From Pelodera strongyloides (Eukaryota; Nematoda; Chromadorea; Rhabditida; Rhabditidae): a stretch of 64,000 nucleotides of DNA. The DNA is taken from assembly GCA_036852015.1 (NCBI GenBank), contig JAANDG010000093.1, positions 1-64,000 on the forward strand, in the 5' to 3' direction. The position numbers and the translations under genes were made by a program. Of the stretch, positions 34,696 to 47,200 are shown one piece after another (position 1 is the stretch's first letter; each line of letters begins with the position of its first letter). Under the pieces are notes generated by a model. That model was not told the DNA's origin. It was given only the letters and a program-made list of their open reading frames with translations, and did not search any database.

Positions 34696-36282
34696 CTAAT
34701 GGCCCAGAGCCAAGCTGGATAGGTTGTCGGCAAGAATCTGTTCCACACGGAGGGGCATGAGGAGAGCATCAGTGTCGATATGTTGCCTTTTTGAAAAGGC
34801 CCCAGAGGCCGAACTGCTTCGACGTCCCCTGAACGGACACAGTTATACACACGGGTCTTCATTTGAAACACACAACAAGGGTTGCGGTTATCGTTGAAAG
34901 CTGCCAAATTTACACTAACCATGCAAAAAAGCAAAAAAAGCAAAAAAATGTTGTATAGATATGCAGAACAACTTTGCATGCCCTCGTAATGGCTGAACAA
35001 GACGCCAGCGAACAAAACAATAGTTAAATGATAAAATCATCACCTAGTCTGAATGCTGCTCTTGCGGCGAGAAATAGACAGGTCCAGCTCATCGAGGCTG
35101 CGCTGAAGAGGTAATTACAGTTCCATGGCAAAGACTTATTGGTATAAATTGTAATCGCCAAGGTATTTATGATTCATAAGAAAAGTGCACGTGGATATTC
35201 ACCGTGTCTGAAACACACATAGGAAATGTGGATGAATGAACAATGACGATAGTATAAATGACAAAACGCAAAGTCTCGTTGAATACCTGTTCGATGTAGG
35301 AGCGGTGAATTGGACATTTCGGTGGAGAATTGAAGAGTTTGGACATGGTGAGGCACCAGTCCACTCTTTGGTGAACGTCGAGCGTGTTCAGAACTCGGCT
35401 GTTTGTTATAGCAACGCCGAACTGCTGAAACAAACAAACAACTTCAAAAATAGTGCTTAAATATAAGAATAATTAGTGAACATTTGAGCACGGAACAACC
35501 ATAATTATAGCAGCTACGAGAAGGATCTGGGGTTTCGCACACAGCTACAAATAAAATGAAAAAGCCTTTACCTTTGCAACACAAGGACAGAATTCCACGT
35601 GGACACTTTGGATTGCCTGCTAAAATGATACGCAGATTTAGTTTTCATAAATTGAGCCAAAGAATTTTCATAAATTGTTCATAAATTGAGCCAGCGAATG
35701 AAACGAACTGGCGACAACTACTTTGTGTCGTGTAATGTACTATTCTATTGCAAGTATTGCGTTCGATGTATTTAAGATAATCGTTATATGTGTGTGACTG
35801 CACTAAAAAAGCAAGAAAATAAAAAACCGTTGATTTCCACGCACCTCATAAGATCTCACCGCTCTGATACATTTCAACAGATTCGAAAAGTCCTGCAGAT
35901 CGTCGATTGAGGGATAGAGATCGGATCCGAACCGCGCGACTATGTAGTCAATGATAGTGACTTTCTTTGCCTTCAAGGTGGGCGCACCGAGTTCGGTGAA
36001 GTAGGGAATCTCACGAATTTGAAGCTGGTCCTTCCAAATATGGTGAATTAAGTCAAAATAAGAGCCATCGCAGAGGATGCGCGTGAAGTGAGCGTCCCGC
36101 TGCTCGTCATTCCAGTTTCCCTTTGGTCCCACCAGGAAAGGAATGGTTTCCATTTGTGCCTTCCAATATGCAAGAATGGTTACATGGTCGACCTGGTTCA
36201 GTGCGATCATGGACTGTGTGGCCTCCAAGAAATTGTTGATCCAGAGGGCGATTCTCTTAGACAGGTCATTCAAGGAGGACAT
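34696..36282 (-). CDS. Gene B: unknown protein, paralogue of gene A, 5 exons
   Basis: Exons, high to low: 36282-35845, 35616-35572, 35424-35287, 35102-35044, 34828-34696, total 270 residues ending in TAG. ATTTCAG lies one base before ATG 36282, a likely trans-splice acceptor. All donors are GT and the phases (0,0,0,2) close. Exon 1 (146 residues) has IWKDQLQIREIPYF and YPSIDDLQDF, shared with gene A. Exon 3 ends KCPIHRSYIEQ, matching KKCIFHYAYEHK in A. The C-terminus is Arg/Ser-rich (RGRRSSSASGAF), then RVEQILADNLSSL. No signal peptide, membrane span or known domain is visible. Function unknown. Confidence 0.75.
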
Positions 36283-36285
36283 GCT

Positions 36286-36989
36286 GAAATTCACGAATGA
36301 AGTGAAAGAAAGGAACTGCCGCTAAAGCTTGAACCCGATAGCAACAGATAAAACAAACAAACAAAAATGTGCAAGTAACAACAATTATTTTCGTTGAACA
36401 TGATGTTGTTTCGTAAGTGCTCATTACAATAGGCAGCTAATTTGCGCAAAAAGTGGTTTTGGCTAGGTCATGCAATGGGAAATTAGACGTGCTTTAGTAT
36501 ATATGTCAATAACAGTCAATAAAACAATAGCATCTTTCCTAGTATCTTCTGCGGAGCACACCGTATATGGCGCCGCGTTGCTAGAAACCAAACCGAATCT
36601 AGATGAATCATGAAGTACTCAGAAAATCAGTAAACTATGAAATATTGGTCAAACGTATGGGAGTGTCGTAGAGTTCGAGGAGACAATGCATCGAATTCAA
36701 GGATGCACAGAGTTTGTCGAAGAAACAGTGAAAATGTTCAGGTCAGGAACATGCTCGGCTAAGGAAAAATCAATAAGTACAGTGTTGAGTCGAAAATAAG
36801 GCCTCGCAGTTATTCGCTACTTTTGATCGAAGTACAACGAAATTGGACAAACATCTTTGGTAGGCAAGCTCGACGATATATCCAATTAGTGACTGATCTA
36901 GTTTAGGCATTGTATTAAAGGAAGGCCACAAATAGAGTGAAATTGAATCGGCAAATTCGTCGAAATGAGTTGGAGGCTGCGCTACTTTG
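36286..36989. other. Intergenic upstream of gene B
   Basis: No gene, RNA or clear repeat seen. Gene B would be transcribed from here leftwards. Confidence 0.45.
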
Positions 36990-38340
36990 GGCCACGGTTA
37001 TTGATTTCTTATTTACGAAAAGTGGGACCGTCTTTGGTTGAATACGCGCGCACCTTGTTGGGCCACTGTTTCATAGGTTATTGATTTCTTATTTATGGAA
37101 AATTTCGGCGCGGTCGAGTAATGCCCGCTTATCTGTCATACTGATCAAATTGAGAACAGCAAAACAGAGTTAGGCCCATAGATAGCAGGATATTCGTCAC
37201 TTTGTATTACGGTTGGGAGAAAACGAGGAAAATCAGACTTGAAAAATATACAAAAAAAATACATAGAATAGAATATTGAACAACTCCAGGAATGGGTAAG
37301 AGCGTCATGAATGCATATACTAGAGCTCAGGTATTAAATGAAGACGCGGCATTGGTCTAAAGCAGCGGAAAACGACTTCAAGATGAATACGCACACGCTA
37401 CACTGTGCCACTCTTTCACAGGTTATTGATTTCTTATTTCTCCCCTCCCACCATCTAGCACATTGATCAAATCAAGGAATGTAACACATATATGGACGTA
37501 TGTATGGGTGCACTAAACCTGAACAACAACGAAACTTCGAGAGAAAAATGAAAAAGCAATAAGTCGCCTAGAATAATGGGCAAATTGCGAAAGTTACGAA
37601 GGATTAGTACTGGAGCGTATATAAGTATTAAACTAAGAATATGCATAGAGGTGGCATTGAATAGAGAAATAAGGTGAAGCAGCGCAGGACGACTGTTCGA
37701 AGTTAAATGAGTATGCCCCTCATTGTGCCACTCTGTATGCACCGCCTCTGTATGTTATTGATTTCTTATTTAGCAAAAAGCTGGGCGCTGCCGCGCAGCG
37801 CCCCCTCTATTAGACCATTGTTCACATGCAGAAAAGTATCAATGACTTACATTTGTAGATAGCAAGATACTCATCACTTTTGATGAAGTTTCATGGGAAA
37901 CGAAAGCAGAAACATTTGACAGAAAATATGAAACAGAGGCAGAATATTGAGCAATCAAGAAATGCGTGACAGCCCTGAGATACTATGTAAAGAAAGAATG
38001 CAAATTGACGGACATAAACCGTAAGAATGTATTTGACGCTGTTGACTACGGTACCTAGTCGATGTTTGCCGGCGAATAACACTGCGAGTTCTGGGCGCAA
38101 GGAAAAGCGAATTTCACAGTAATATGTCTGAAATGTTGGACATTCTGCAAAGTAAATTGAGAAAAACTTTCTGTTTGTGGGCATGTCCTTTAAGAGAAGA
38201 CAATGCAGGCGGCAGTGGTCAGAAATAAGGTGCAGCAGCGCACAACACTCTCCAACATTGCACGCACTTCATTGTACCAGTGATTGGCAGATAACTGACT
38301 TCTAATAAACTTGTGAAATGTTGGATCACTGCGCGTTCAA
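36990..38340. repeat. Degenerate tandem repeats of about 340 bp
   Basis: GGTTATTGATTTCTTATTT recurs at about 36996, 37077, 37422 and 37754. It is followed at similar distances by GATCAAAT, by CCATAGATAGCA.GATA.TC.TCACTTT, and by TGTGCCACTCT before the next copy. Units are strongly diverged. A related fragment occurs at 25190-25280. Non-coding satellite-like DNA. Confidence 0.65.
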
Positions 38341-38710
38341 ATAAAATATTGATTTGAAAAAAATCCTTTGAAAAAATGTGAAAAAGATTTGAAAAAAAGA
38401 AGAATCCTACACAAAGTTGACAAAGAAACAAAACTAAATATATAAGTAAAGCCAAGAAACAGTTAATTCACTAATGACAAAGATCCGAAAATTCATAAAT
38501 GAAGAACGAAAGGAGCCACAGAAACAAGAGTACTGAATATGTTAACTTGTTCTGTAATAAGCAAGAACGTCTGGCTCGACAGTCACAACAGGGATTCTTC
38601 CACACAAAAAGAACACAGGGATTTGCGATAGCTAGGTTTCACAGGTACTAAACGCGCTCAACATGTAGAGTGCGGCGAAAAATGACTGACAAAACTGTTT
38701 TGAAGGGTCG

Positions 38711-39218
38711 GGCCCACCGATATAAACCTATACTTATTATTTGTTCATAATTCATAAAAATGGGTGTTTATTACATATATGCAAACAAAATATCATTCAG
38801 ATTCTTAATGGGGAAGTTTTCCGGTGAGCTTTCCTACAAAACGGATCGTTTAAAGGTGTATGCATGTTTTTATTCATATTGTGTTTCGGCAAGTGCCTTG
38901 TTCTCAGCGTCTCTACGTGCATACGTGTCTTTTTATACTGCGCCTCTTTATTCAGCATACTCTCTCGCAGGTCGCCGCCGAACCAATATAACAAACAACT
39001 ACGGTACTATAAAGATGTTTTAACTTTCCTTAAAAATGTTCCTTAAAAATGTTTCAACTTTTATACCCAACGCCTGACTACGGTACCGTCTGTAGGAAAA
39101 CTCGCCGAAAAAACTTAACTGTGTTGAATCTGAATGATATTTAGTTTGTATATATTGTAGTAAACGCCTTTTTATGAATTATGAACAAATAATAAATATA
39201 GGATTATATCGGTGGGCC
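38711..39218. mobile_element. MITE with terminal inverted repeats of about 95 bp, copy 2
   Basis: Same element as 23841-24336, carried along in R1. Ends GGCCCACCGATATAA and TATATCGGTGGGCC. Confidence 0.75.
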
Positions 39219-39609
39219 TTGTTCGGAGGTAAAAGCTAAATTTAGCTAGTTGAACTTCTAAACAACTACTGCAAAGCATTTTTTTAAATTAATAATAACA
39301 AAATGTTCGTTTCGAGTTGCTGTGAAACAACTGATTTTGTACTTTCAATAAACGCTCATGTGCAAAAATGCTTAAGGGGAATTTAAAAAAAAACGTTGAC
39401 ACGTTGCCAAGTAAGAGTCATTACTTATTACATAATAAGCATAAACAGGGTTTTCATTTTATGAAACTGATGATGCTTTGCATTAAAATGCTAAACAACG
39501 TGACTTAGAGGAAAAAAACAAGAAGCAAACAGAAAACTATACGTAAAACAAAGAACAATTAATGTGAGAAAAGACGACGAGTCGAAAATTCACGTGCGAT
39601 GAAACCTCA

Positions 39610-39921
39610 TAGTGTATTTATCTCCAGTTTCGCAGGGCCGAAACACCTCAAAAAATCATTCAGCGCGGCTTTCACTTTCCATATAGAAACTCATTAAGAA
39701 ACTCGCTACAAAAATTGAAGATCAGGGACAAATTTGAATTAGTACACGTATTAGCTACTTGCATGCGAATATCTGTATTAAATTCAAATTTGTCCCTGAT
39801 TTTCAATTTTTGTAGCGAGTTTCAAATTGTGCTTATGTATGGAAAGTGAAAGCCGCGCTGAATGATTTTTGGGCCAGATTCGCCCTGTTTCGGCCCTGCG
39901 AAACTGGAGATAAATACACTA
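39610..39921. mobile_element. 312-bp foldback (palindromic) MITE
   Basis: Ends are perfect inverted repeats of at least 35 bp starting TAGTGTATTTATCTCC. The arms go on pairing with few mismatches (GCGGCTTTCACTTTCCATA, CAAATTTGTCCCTGAT) nearly to the centre near 39765. Flanked by TCA on both sides (39607-39609, 39922-39924). R1 copy 1 has the empty site with one TCA at about 24726, so this is a clean insertion with a 3-bp duplication, as in PIF/Harbinger-like elements. Confidence 0.92.
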
Positions 39922-40221
39922 TCACGCGCGACCAAAAAAAAGGGAGCGGAATTTGATGAGACAGTATCCAGCCAATGAGCGTGCGAGCTGCCGCGCGCTA
40001 TAGAATACACCACTGCAATATTATTCGTCGCTTGGCGCAATAAGCAACGAAATTTAGACTAAGTCGTTGATTAAGTAAATAGTATATGGCATATTTCGTT
40101 ATTAATAAGGCAAAATGCGCAGTTTCCTTCACAGAGAAACTGGAACAACTGCTTCGCCTACCGGGGTTACAATTTCCCTTTTACTCTGTTATCATTATTC
40201 ACCGATCCACAATGTTCACCA

Positions 40222-41317
40222 GTGTGATTCACCGACTAGATCAGTGGAAGCAATTGCACAGTCCAGTTGCCCATAGTCAAACTGACCATTATCGAAGATA
40301 ACAAGTACACTGTGAAGGAACAAAACCCTTTATACTTATGTGAAAAAATCAAGTAATTTACCATATTTTGGAGGAACACTGAAACGAGTAGTTTATAGAT
40401 TTGGTTTTTGAGTTGTTAGCAGCAGGAATGGAAGATCATTTTGCATAAAAGGACCGGATCATTGAATTTCCTTATTTGGTATAATTAGTGGGAAACATGC
40501 GGTGGCAAACATGATCAATTGTAGGAAACCGGAAACGCATTAAAAAGCTATCTAAATGCTAGCCTTTGGTATCGACGATGTTTAAGAAATGGCGTTGTTT
40601 TAGACTGCTGCCTTAGGCTGTATGTCTAATACCATCCGTCAAAATACCATCCGCTGAGGCTAGAGAGTATAGCAACGACGGTCTAAGGTCTTCGGGCCGA
40701 GCATTATTTCACCTGGACCTACTGTATCCCTGTTTCTTGACCAATAACTAGATTCTGGTCCTGTCGTTGTCATCGTCTGGACTTTGTATCAGATAGTTTC
40801 AACTTTCAACTCGTCCCACTATCAAACTTATGACTACTCTTCTATATTATTTCTGGCAAAATTATCATTTGTATCCATAGCAGTCGTTTATAGACATTGC
40901 AAATAAACGAAATGATCCCTTTCTGCAAGTTGGTGCAAGTTTACGCGACGTAAGTGTGAAATGTTTTTGCTTATGGGGGAAAACTCATATATGATACTTT
41001 TTGACTTACTGTGTTTTTCAGTTGGCACTCCATAAAGCAGGTTACAATTGCTTCCGAAAACATTCGGAAAACTCGAAGATGTGCGTCGATAAGCATGGCA
41101 AAAAAGTGAATTGTTGTGAAATGCTTGGTTTTCATTTTCGACCAATTACAGTATTGCGACATATTTTTCGCATTAAGATACGAAGAAAAAATTGAAATAT
41201 TTATTCCTTAGGGTGGACTAAAAAACGCATATCAGACGGTACAAAATAAAGACAGCACAACCATTAGTGAAGGAATCGACAGATCCTTACCCGTAGGCAA
41301 GCTATAATATTTAACAT
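40222..41317. repeat. Segment R2, copy 2
   Basis: Near-identical to 29864-30968. The left copy has an extra CTAGACCACTGGA duplication at its start and this copy has some short insertions (for example near 40941). No gene supported. Confidence 0.88.
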
Positions 41318-42389
41318 GGACCACTCATTCTGCGATGGACCACTCACGTTTGGAAAGAAAAGGGGCCTTCCAGGGTTGGAGAGGACGGCGGCACAGAATA
41401 GGCAGGCAACGCTGAGGCCCGTTTCACCAACACTTAAACGATCGATAGTAAACTATCGATAATTGTCTATGTCTCATCTTTGCGCGCTATTCTGTTGCGC
41501 ATTTAAGTTCCATGAACGGAAATGTTAGCCTCTGGACAGCGACGACAGTGGAAGGAACCAAGTGCACCTTATTATTGACGATTGTACTTGTTTACGGATT
41601 TGGGTTTTGAAGAAATGACCCCAATCAAATCAACCAACCTGTGGGTCTTTCCGGCAAAATGAGCAATTATATCGTCCCAATAATGATTTTGGCGTTTGCT
41701 ACAATAGGGAAAAACTCATATATGTATTCCTTTCTGATTCTGTATTATTATTTGTTGGCCACTCCACGACAAAGGCTACTATTTCTCTAGTATTCGGAAA
41801 ACTAGAAGCTTCTGATCAACAAGCATGACAAAAAGCACAATCCTCCTATTCATTTTAAATATTCGTTTTCATTTTCGACCAATTACGGCAATGGAACATA
41901 TTTCTGCGTTGAGATATGTGCAAGTATTATTACAATATTTATTCTTGCACGTGGATTGAAAATAAAAGACAATATCAAACAGTACAAATAGCAGTAAGCA
42001 TGTATCGACAGAATCTTACCCGTAGGCAAATAATAGTATTTTACAGGTGAAAATAAACCTTTCCAATCATAAGTGATATGGCTAGATAGAACTATAAACC
42101 CTTTAACATCAATTAAGTGGATTGCAGAAGTCCGCCACCGGATTGATAATATGACTATTTATTAAAGTAATTACGTACGATTTCCTCCACAATACCTACT
42201 TGTATTGCTATAGAGTGCTAAATACTACACCTAAACACAATTGCAATAGACATAACAAAATCATTAAGCGTGTCATGTATTCCAAAGTAATGACACCAAC
42301 GATGGAAAGCATGTGACACATAGAAACACGGAAACCGAACAATAGGTACAAAAATAAGTTGGTACAATGACGTGAAAAACAATTTCTAG
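41318..42389. repeat. Unique sequence with a diverged third copy of R2 (about 41640-42050)
   Basis: 41740-42040 keeps TTGGCCACTCCA, ATTCGGAAAACT, TTTCATTTTCGACCAATTACGG and CTTACCCGTAGGCAA of R2 in order, with many changes. The remainder (41318-41640, 42050-42389) shows nothing recognisable. Confidence 0.65.
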
Positions 42390-42818
42390 TGCATCAAAAA
42401 AAACTAACAGATTTGCTTATATCATCGGTATCGGTTAGGGCACTCGTATTGCATGTATAAATTAAAAGATAATAAGATTCCAAGGCGCTGCGTGGCGCAC
42501 TGACAACTTTCTTGTCTCTGACCATCATTACCGGGGTTCGAATCTAACAGCCAAAAATCTTGTAAACATGTCAGACAGCGGATAATTCAAGATGCTCATA
42601 ACATCTTGTAAACATGTCAGACAGCGGATAATTTAAGATGCTCATAACATAACCTATGCACCTTCCCCTCTACACTCTTGAAATGACGCATTAGTCAGGA
42701 GAGCACCCTTGATTGGAGCTAACATAAAACCACATAAAAACGGGAATATTGATTCTATATGCTGACGTCTACTTATGCTGACTGAATGTGAAAAAAAGGT
42801 ACTTAATAGGGTAGTTCT
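42390..42818. repeat. Region 3' of gene D: duplicated sequence, tRNA-like box, 46-bp tandem
   Basis: 42390-42545 is shared with 31164-31329 and holds TGGCGCACTG and, about 45 nt on, GGGGTTCGAATCT, resembling A and B boxes of a tRNA or tRNA-derived SINE. 42557-42648 is a 46-bp unit repeated twice (CTTGTAAACATGTCAGACAG...). No gene. Confidence 0.6.
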
Positions 42819-44209
42819 TTAACAGAACCAACGTCTGAGCACTTTCACTCTTGGGTGCAGGATCATGCTCGTTGGGGGTCCCTTCTTTGACGTGATATCA
42901 GCCTTCGGCGTAGCAGCACTGAACGATGGCACGCTGTCCGACTCGTCAAGCATCGTTTCTTCTTCAGGCGATGAAACGTTGTCCGGATCAGCAAGCAGTG
43001 GCTCTTGGTCAGGCTCTCCATACGGTTCAAATCTGCTAATGAAAAGTTCTCAGCTTGAGTGATATGATTAAGATATGCATTGTCGATACACCTACACAGG
43101 CACAGCCTTTAGTTTCGATGGTATGGCACAAACTTTGATTGATGAGTGAGGACTAATGTAAGATGATACACTAAAAAAAACCTACAGCGATTGCACCATC
43201 CGGTCAATGCTCTCGTCAAGGAAGTCGAACTGATCCGGCTCAATTTCCATGAAGTCGATAGCGTCCATCTCGAGAGACGAAATACTGAAAATATGAAAGT
43301 TGAATACGAATGGTTTGCCACGAACGATAAGCGTACACACACAAACAAGTGCATGTACTTTTCTAAACGTGGATAACGTACTCTGACACAAAAGACGAAT
43401 CGCCCGTATCGTCAGGCATCTCATTCGCACAGCAATTGTCATCGTCACATCCTGGGCAGTCTGAAATTCAAAGTAAGTTAAGTACTCTAAACCCATCAGA
43501 ACATATGTCATTCAATTCGGTTTGACAAAAGAGAGGAGAATGAAACAACGGCATGAATATGAATGGAGCTTTGCAGGATACAAGCAACTAATATTAAGAT
43601 ATTTTCCACGTGGCTCTGCTACGGTCATGCCCTGCTTCAAGAACGGATATGTATGCAATAAAAGAGCAGGCGTGGATTGATTGTCAGAGGCTTCCACGGA
43701 AAGTTCATACAGGCATGTGCGATCTGGTCGGAAGCTAAATGACTTATCATACTCCTCAACCATGAGAAGTACATCTGCAAGAAGCATGGCCAACCGAGTA
43801 AAAATCGAATGAAATTTGCATAAATTAAAAGTAACAAACATTTAGTCATGGTTGAGGATAGCATAGGTGCATAAGACTCCGAAGAGGCATCGTAACTCCG
43901 ATCGGTTCCATCGGAAAATCTGTAGGGAAGTTGCTCATGTCCAGGAAAATATTCGCCTGGTTGAAGAAAACAAGCAGCCTAAACATATATGTATATATCG
44001 TTGAATGGACGAAATGTGTACATTAAAGCGACGATGAACGTATACTAGTATTTGTTGTTTCTTTTTACCCTTGGCATGAACATTCTGATAGCTAAGAAAT
44101 AATTACCTCGGAAATAAATAAACAAACATACTTGAGAGTTGACGCCACCGAATGAGTCAAATTCACGATTGTTCATTGCAGTGTCATAAAAATTGTAGGG
44201 ACACTCCAT
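42819..44209 (-). CDS. Gene D: unknown protein with Cys-rich patch and acidic C-terminal half, 6 exons
   Basis: Exons, high to low: 44209-44132, 43978-43840, 43774-43610, 43460-43382, 43284-43186, 43032-42819, giving 231 residues. ATG 44209 follows ATTAGCTAATTGCAG-type sequence directly (CAG then ATG), so trans-splicing would leave no 5' UTR. Residues 1-73 are Tyr/Ser/Asp-rich. About 74-102 reads LMVEEYDKSFSF...LYELSVEASDNQSTP, then HTYPFLKQGM. A Cys cluster CPGCDDDNCC follows. Residues about 130-160 are acidic with bulky residues (LEMDAIDFMEIEPDQFDFL), like a transcription-activation region; the end is Asp/Glu/Ser-rich, then basic (HPRVKVLRRWFC). No known domain is clear. Zinc binding and a regulatory role are guesses. 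The donor of exon 3 (CCAC then GTGGAA) is the weakest junction. Confidence 0.66.
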
Positions 44210-47200
44210 CTGCAATTAGCAGAATCACAATAAATATTAGTAGAATGCACGCTCGAAAAAAAAACCATAAAAACAGACGCATCAGGGAAATATTTTGTGA
44301 TAATTGGCAGCAAAGGATAATTATGACACTAAGTTTTCAGAGGCAAACGTAAGTAAAAATGGTTAAGTTTTGGCTGATGGTGCCGAGATCGATAAAAAAG
44401 AGGGCGCGAAAATGGTGTGCCGTTATCAGACTCGGTAGATCAGTTAGGGGGCGGTACCACATCTACCCTTTGGCATCATTAAGTAACAGACAATGCGCGA
44501 TGCCTTTCAATCAATTGATCTTGGTGTGTGACCACGGGATGAGATCAACAGTTATCGGGTTTGCAAATATGGGGTTGCATGCTGAAAATGTACCGTATCT
44601 TGGAAATACGCGAGAATAGTAAAAAAAAACAGTATCCCAAAAAGAAATTAGGTATGATTCTGTCAATGCTACCGTATTTCTGCACGAAACATGCATCAGT
44701 AATATAGAAAATTAAATATCTCGTGTAGTTCAAAGATATGGTAAATGTTCAGCATACTTGCAAACCCCATTAAGAAAGCATATAAAGAAGCATACAAACG
44801 TCTAATATGTGTTTTGTAAACAGTCTCCTCAGTGCTGGTCTACATGACTAAGCTGAAATATTTTCAGTCACTGAGGAAATACAGTGTACTTTTACCTAAG
44901 TTTACAAAATATTCCAACAGGCATTCTGGGAATAAAGCAAAACAATGTAATATGCAAACAGTAAACATGAAGGTGACAACAAGAAAAAAAGGGTTTTAAG
45001 GATGAGAGAAACATTTTACTTACAAAATTATGAATAATGAAAGAGTCTTTTGCATGGTAATGTGCCGCCATTTTTTTAACGGTGCCTGGTGGATGATACA
45101 AAAATTAAACCATAATAAAATTAGCATCGTGCGATGTAGCAATGTTACGCAAAAATTGGATTAATAGTTAGCTAATTCTTACTTGTCGATCAGCGTTTTC
45201 AATCATTAAATTTCAAAGCGCTGTTTCTATTTATACACAAATTTAGAAGAATCATTGGTTTTTTTCCATTGAGGGACAGAATCATAATGCGTATTTTCGC
45301 GTTTAAGGGGACATTACTAATTTCTGTTTCTCTGATGAATCACGTCGATTCTCGTCTATATGACTGCATATCTAATATACATTATTCTAATATACATTAT
45401 TGTTTGTTCGTATTATATAAAAACAAAGATGTATGAAATCAGAGATCTTTTTTTTATTCATAACACCCAGCACACCAAATCTTGACATTTCCGACCCCAC
45501 CAGTTTCATTGTTTCATTCAGCTTCTACTCATTCACTCTCTGTTATACTCCATTGTGTTGCAACTGTTTGCTCTTAGGATCTCGCAACCGTTTCTCACCC
45601 AAAAGTTTTGTCTAGCCCCGTCTTATTGACAAACTCCTATCGCATATGTAACTTCAAGACTAGAAACTTGAATATCTTTTATTATGATTATGATTGTTTC
45701 ACCACAAATATGTCTCTTGAGCTTGATCATGTGTTGATATCCCAAGAATCTGAACCTCACTTTTGATATGTTCATGTTCTACATCAATTTTTTTCTTGCA
45801 AAACAGAAGCAATCCTATGTGTAACTTGAAAATCAAATACGAAGCTCGTGATAAATACTTAATCTGCACTAACTATTGTATTTAGCAGTATTGGGCTCAA
45901 TAGTTCGATGCTACATATATTGTACATAGGCATTTGTACTTCAAGGTCAGATTTTATGCAAAATAGTTTTTCAAATCAAACTATCTACAACATTCACGAC
46001 AGCAACGCAATTACAACACATTTGTTTGTAATTGGAGTTTCAAGTAATTTCCGAATTTCCGTCAATACTTACTTTTTTTTCCAAATGTGTATGATGTGAT
46101 GGATTTTATATTGTACATAGGCATTTGTACTTCAAGGTCAGATCTTATGCAAAATTGTTTTTTCTAATCAAACTATCTACAACATTCACGACAGCAACGC
46201 AATTACAACACATTTGTTTGTAATTGGAGTTTCAAGTAATTTCCGAATTTCCGTCAATACTTTTTTTTCCAAATGTGTATTTTGTGATGGATTTTGTAGT
46301 GATGGATTTTTTGCTTCAAAATGTCATCCTATGAAATAGATGTTGAGCAAATATTTCGTGAACAAGTCTAATAGCAACACTGTTTGCATGATCTGGGTAG
46401 AAAGCGATAAAACTCCAAGATACCACAATGGGACTCGCTCCAAATCACCAAAGGCTGCACTTTTACATATGTATGCAAAATGTTTAACACTGAGACAGAG
46501 TTTTTGTTTATTTATTTTCCTTTTTTTAGACTTTTGCGTACCATTTAAGTTCCGCATACACGAATTGACAGGGCTACTTCATTTTAAGAAGTTTGGTATT
46601 GCACGAATGTGCATATTTTGCAAATATGTTTCTTTCTATGGGATTCTGTATTCCCAGCGAACATTCATCACAATTGACGCCTCATGCCGAATGATGAATT
46701 AGGAAGATGAAGTGTGTTAAGAATAGAACGCTCGATTTTAGCTCTATAGCGCAAGATATTGTCTATTCAAATGTGTAACAAGATATCCGATGTATTTTTT
46801 TTGCGTTGTAGCTGGCCTTTGTGCGGCAATGCGTCGGTTATTATGTAAGCGAAAGAGTGTGGGTGTGAACCCCAAAAACAATCAACGGTAATTGCCAAAT
46901 GGCTATTTCCCGACTTACAATGCTTTCAAAACAGCTTCAAGTTTTGTGGGTCTTTCGCGGGTCAACCCAACTCTCAACTGCATTCGCCTTTGAGTGTTGA
47001 GAACCAACTACATTCAGTACAACTTTTGTTCGCGACCACGTGAAAAACAGTTCTCGCTGTGAAGAATGCTTGCCAAAACAAAAGCTATTTGCAAGTGAAA
47101 TCATCTAGACCCGTTGCCCAATTCCCATCAAAACGCTCATTATATGTTGTATGTTTTGTCTTGGGCCGAATCACCTTCATTCATGTGAAATTTTCTAGAT

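Larger units (their letters stand above)
38403..40198. repeat. Segment R1, copy 2, with a later foldback insertion
   Basis: Matches 23543-24999 at roughly 97% by eye, interrupted at 39610-39921. Directly followed by R2 copy 2, whereas 4.9 kb with gene C separates the two in the left copy. Confidence 0.9.

Noticed and set aside
46340..46702. 120-codon plus-strand ORF
   Set aside because: AT-rich composition, no motif, no start context or splice partner; overlapping ORF on the other strand.
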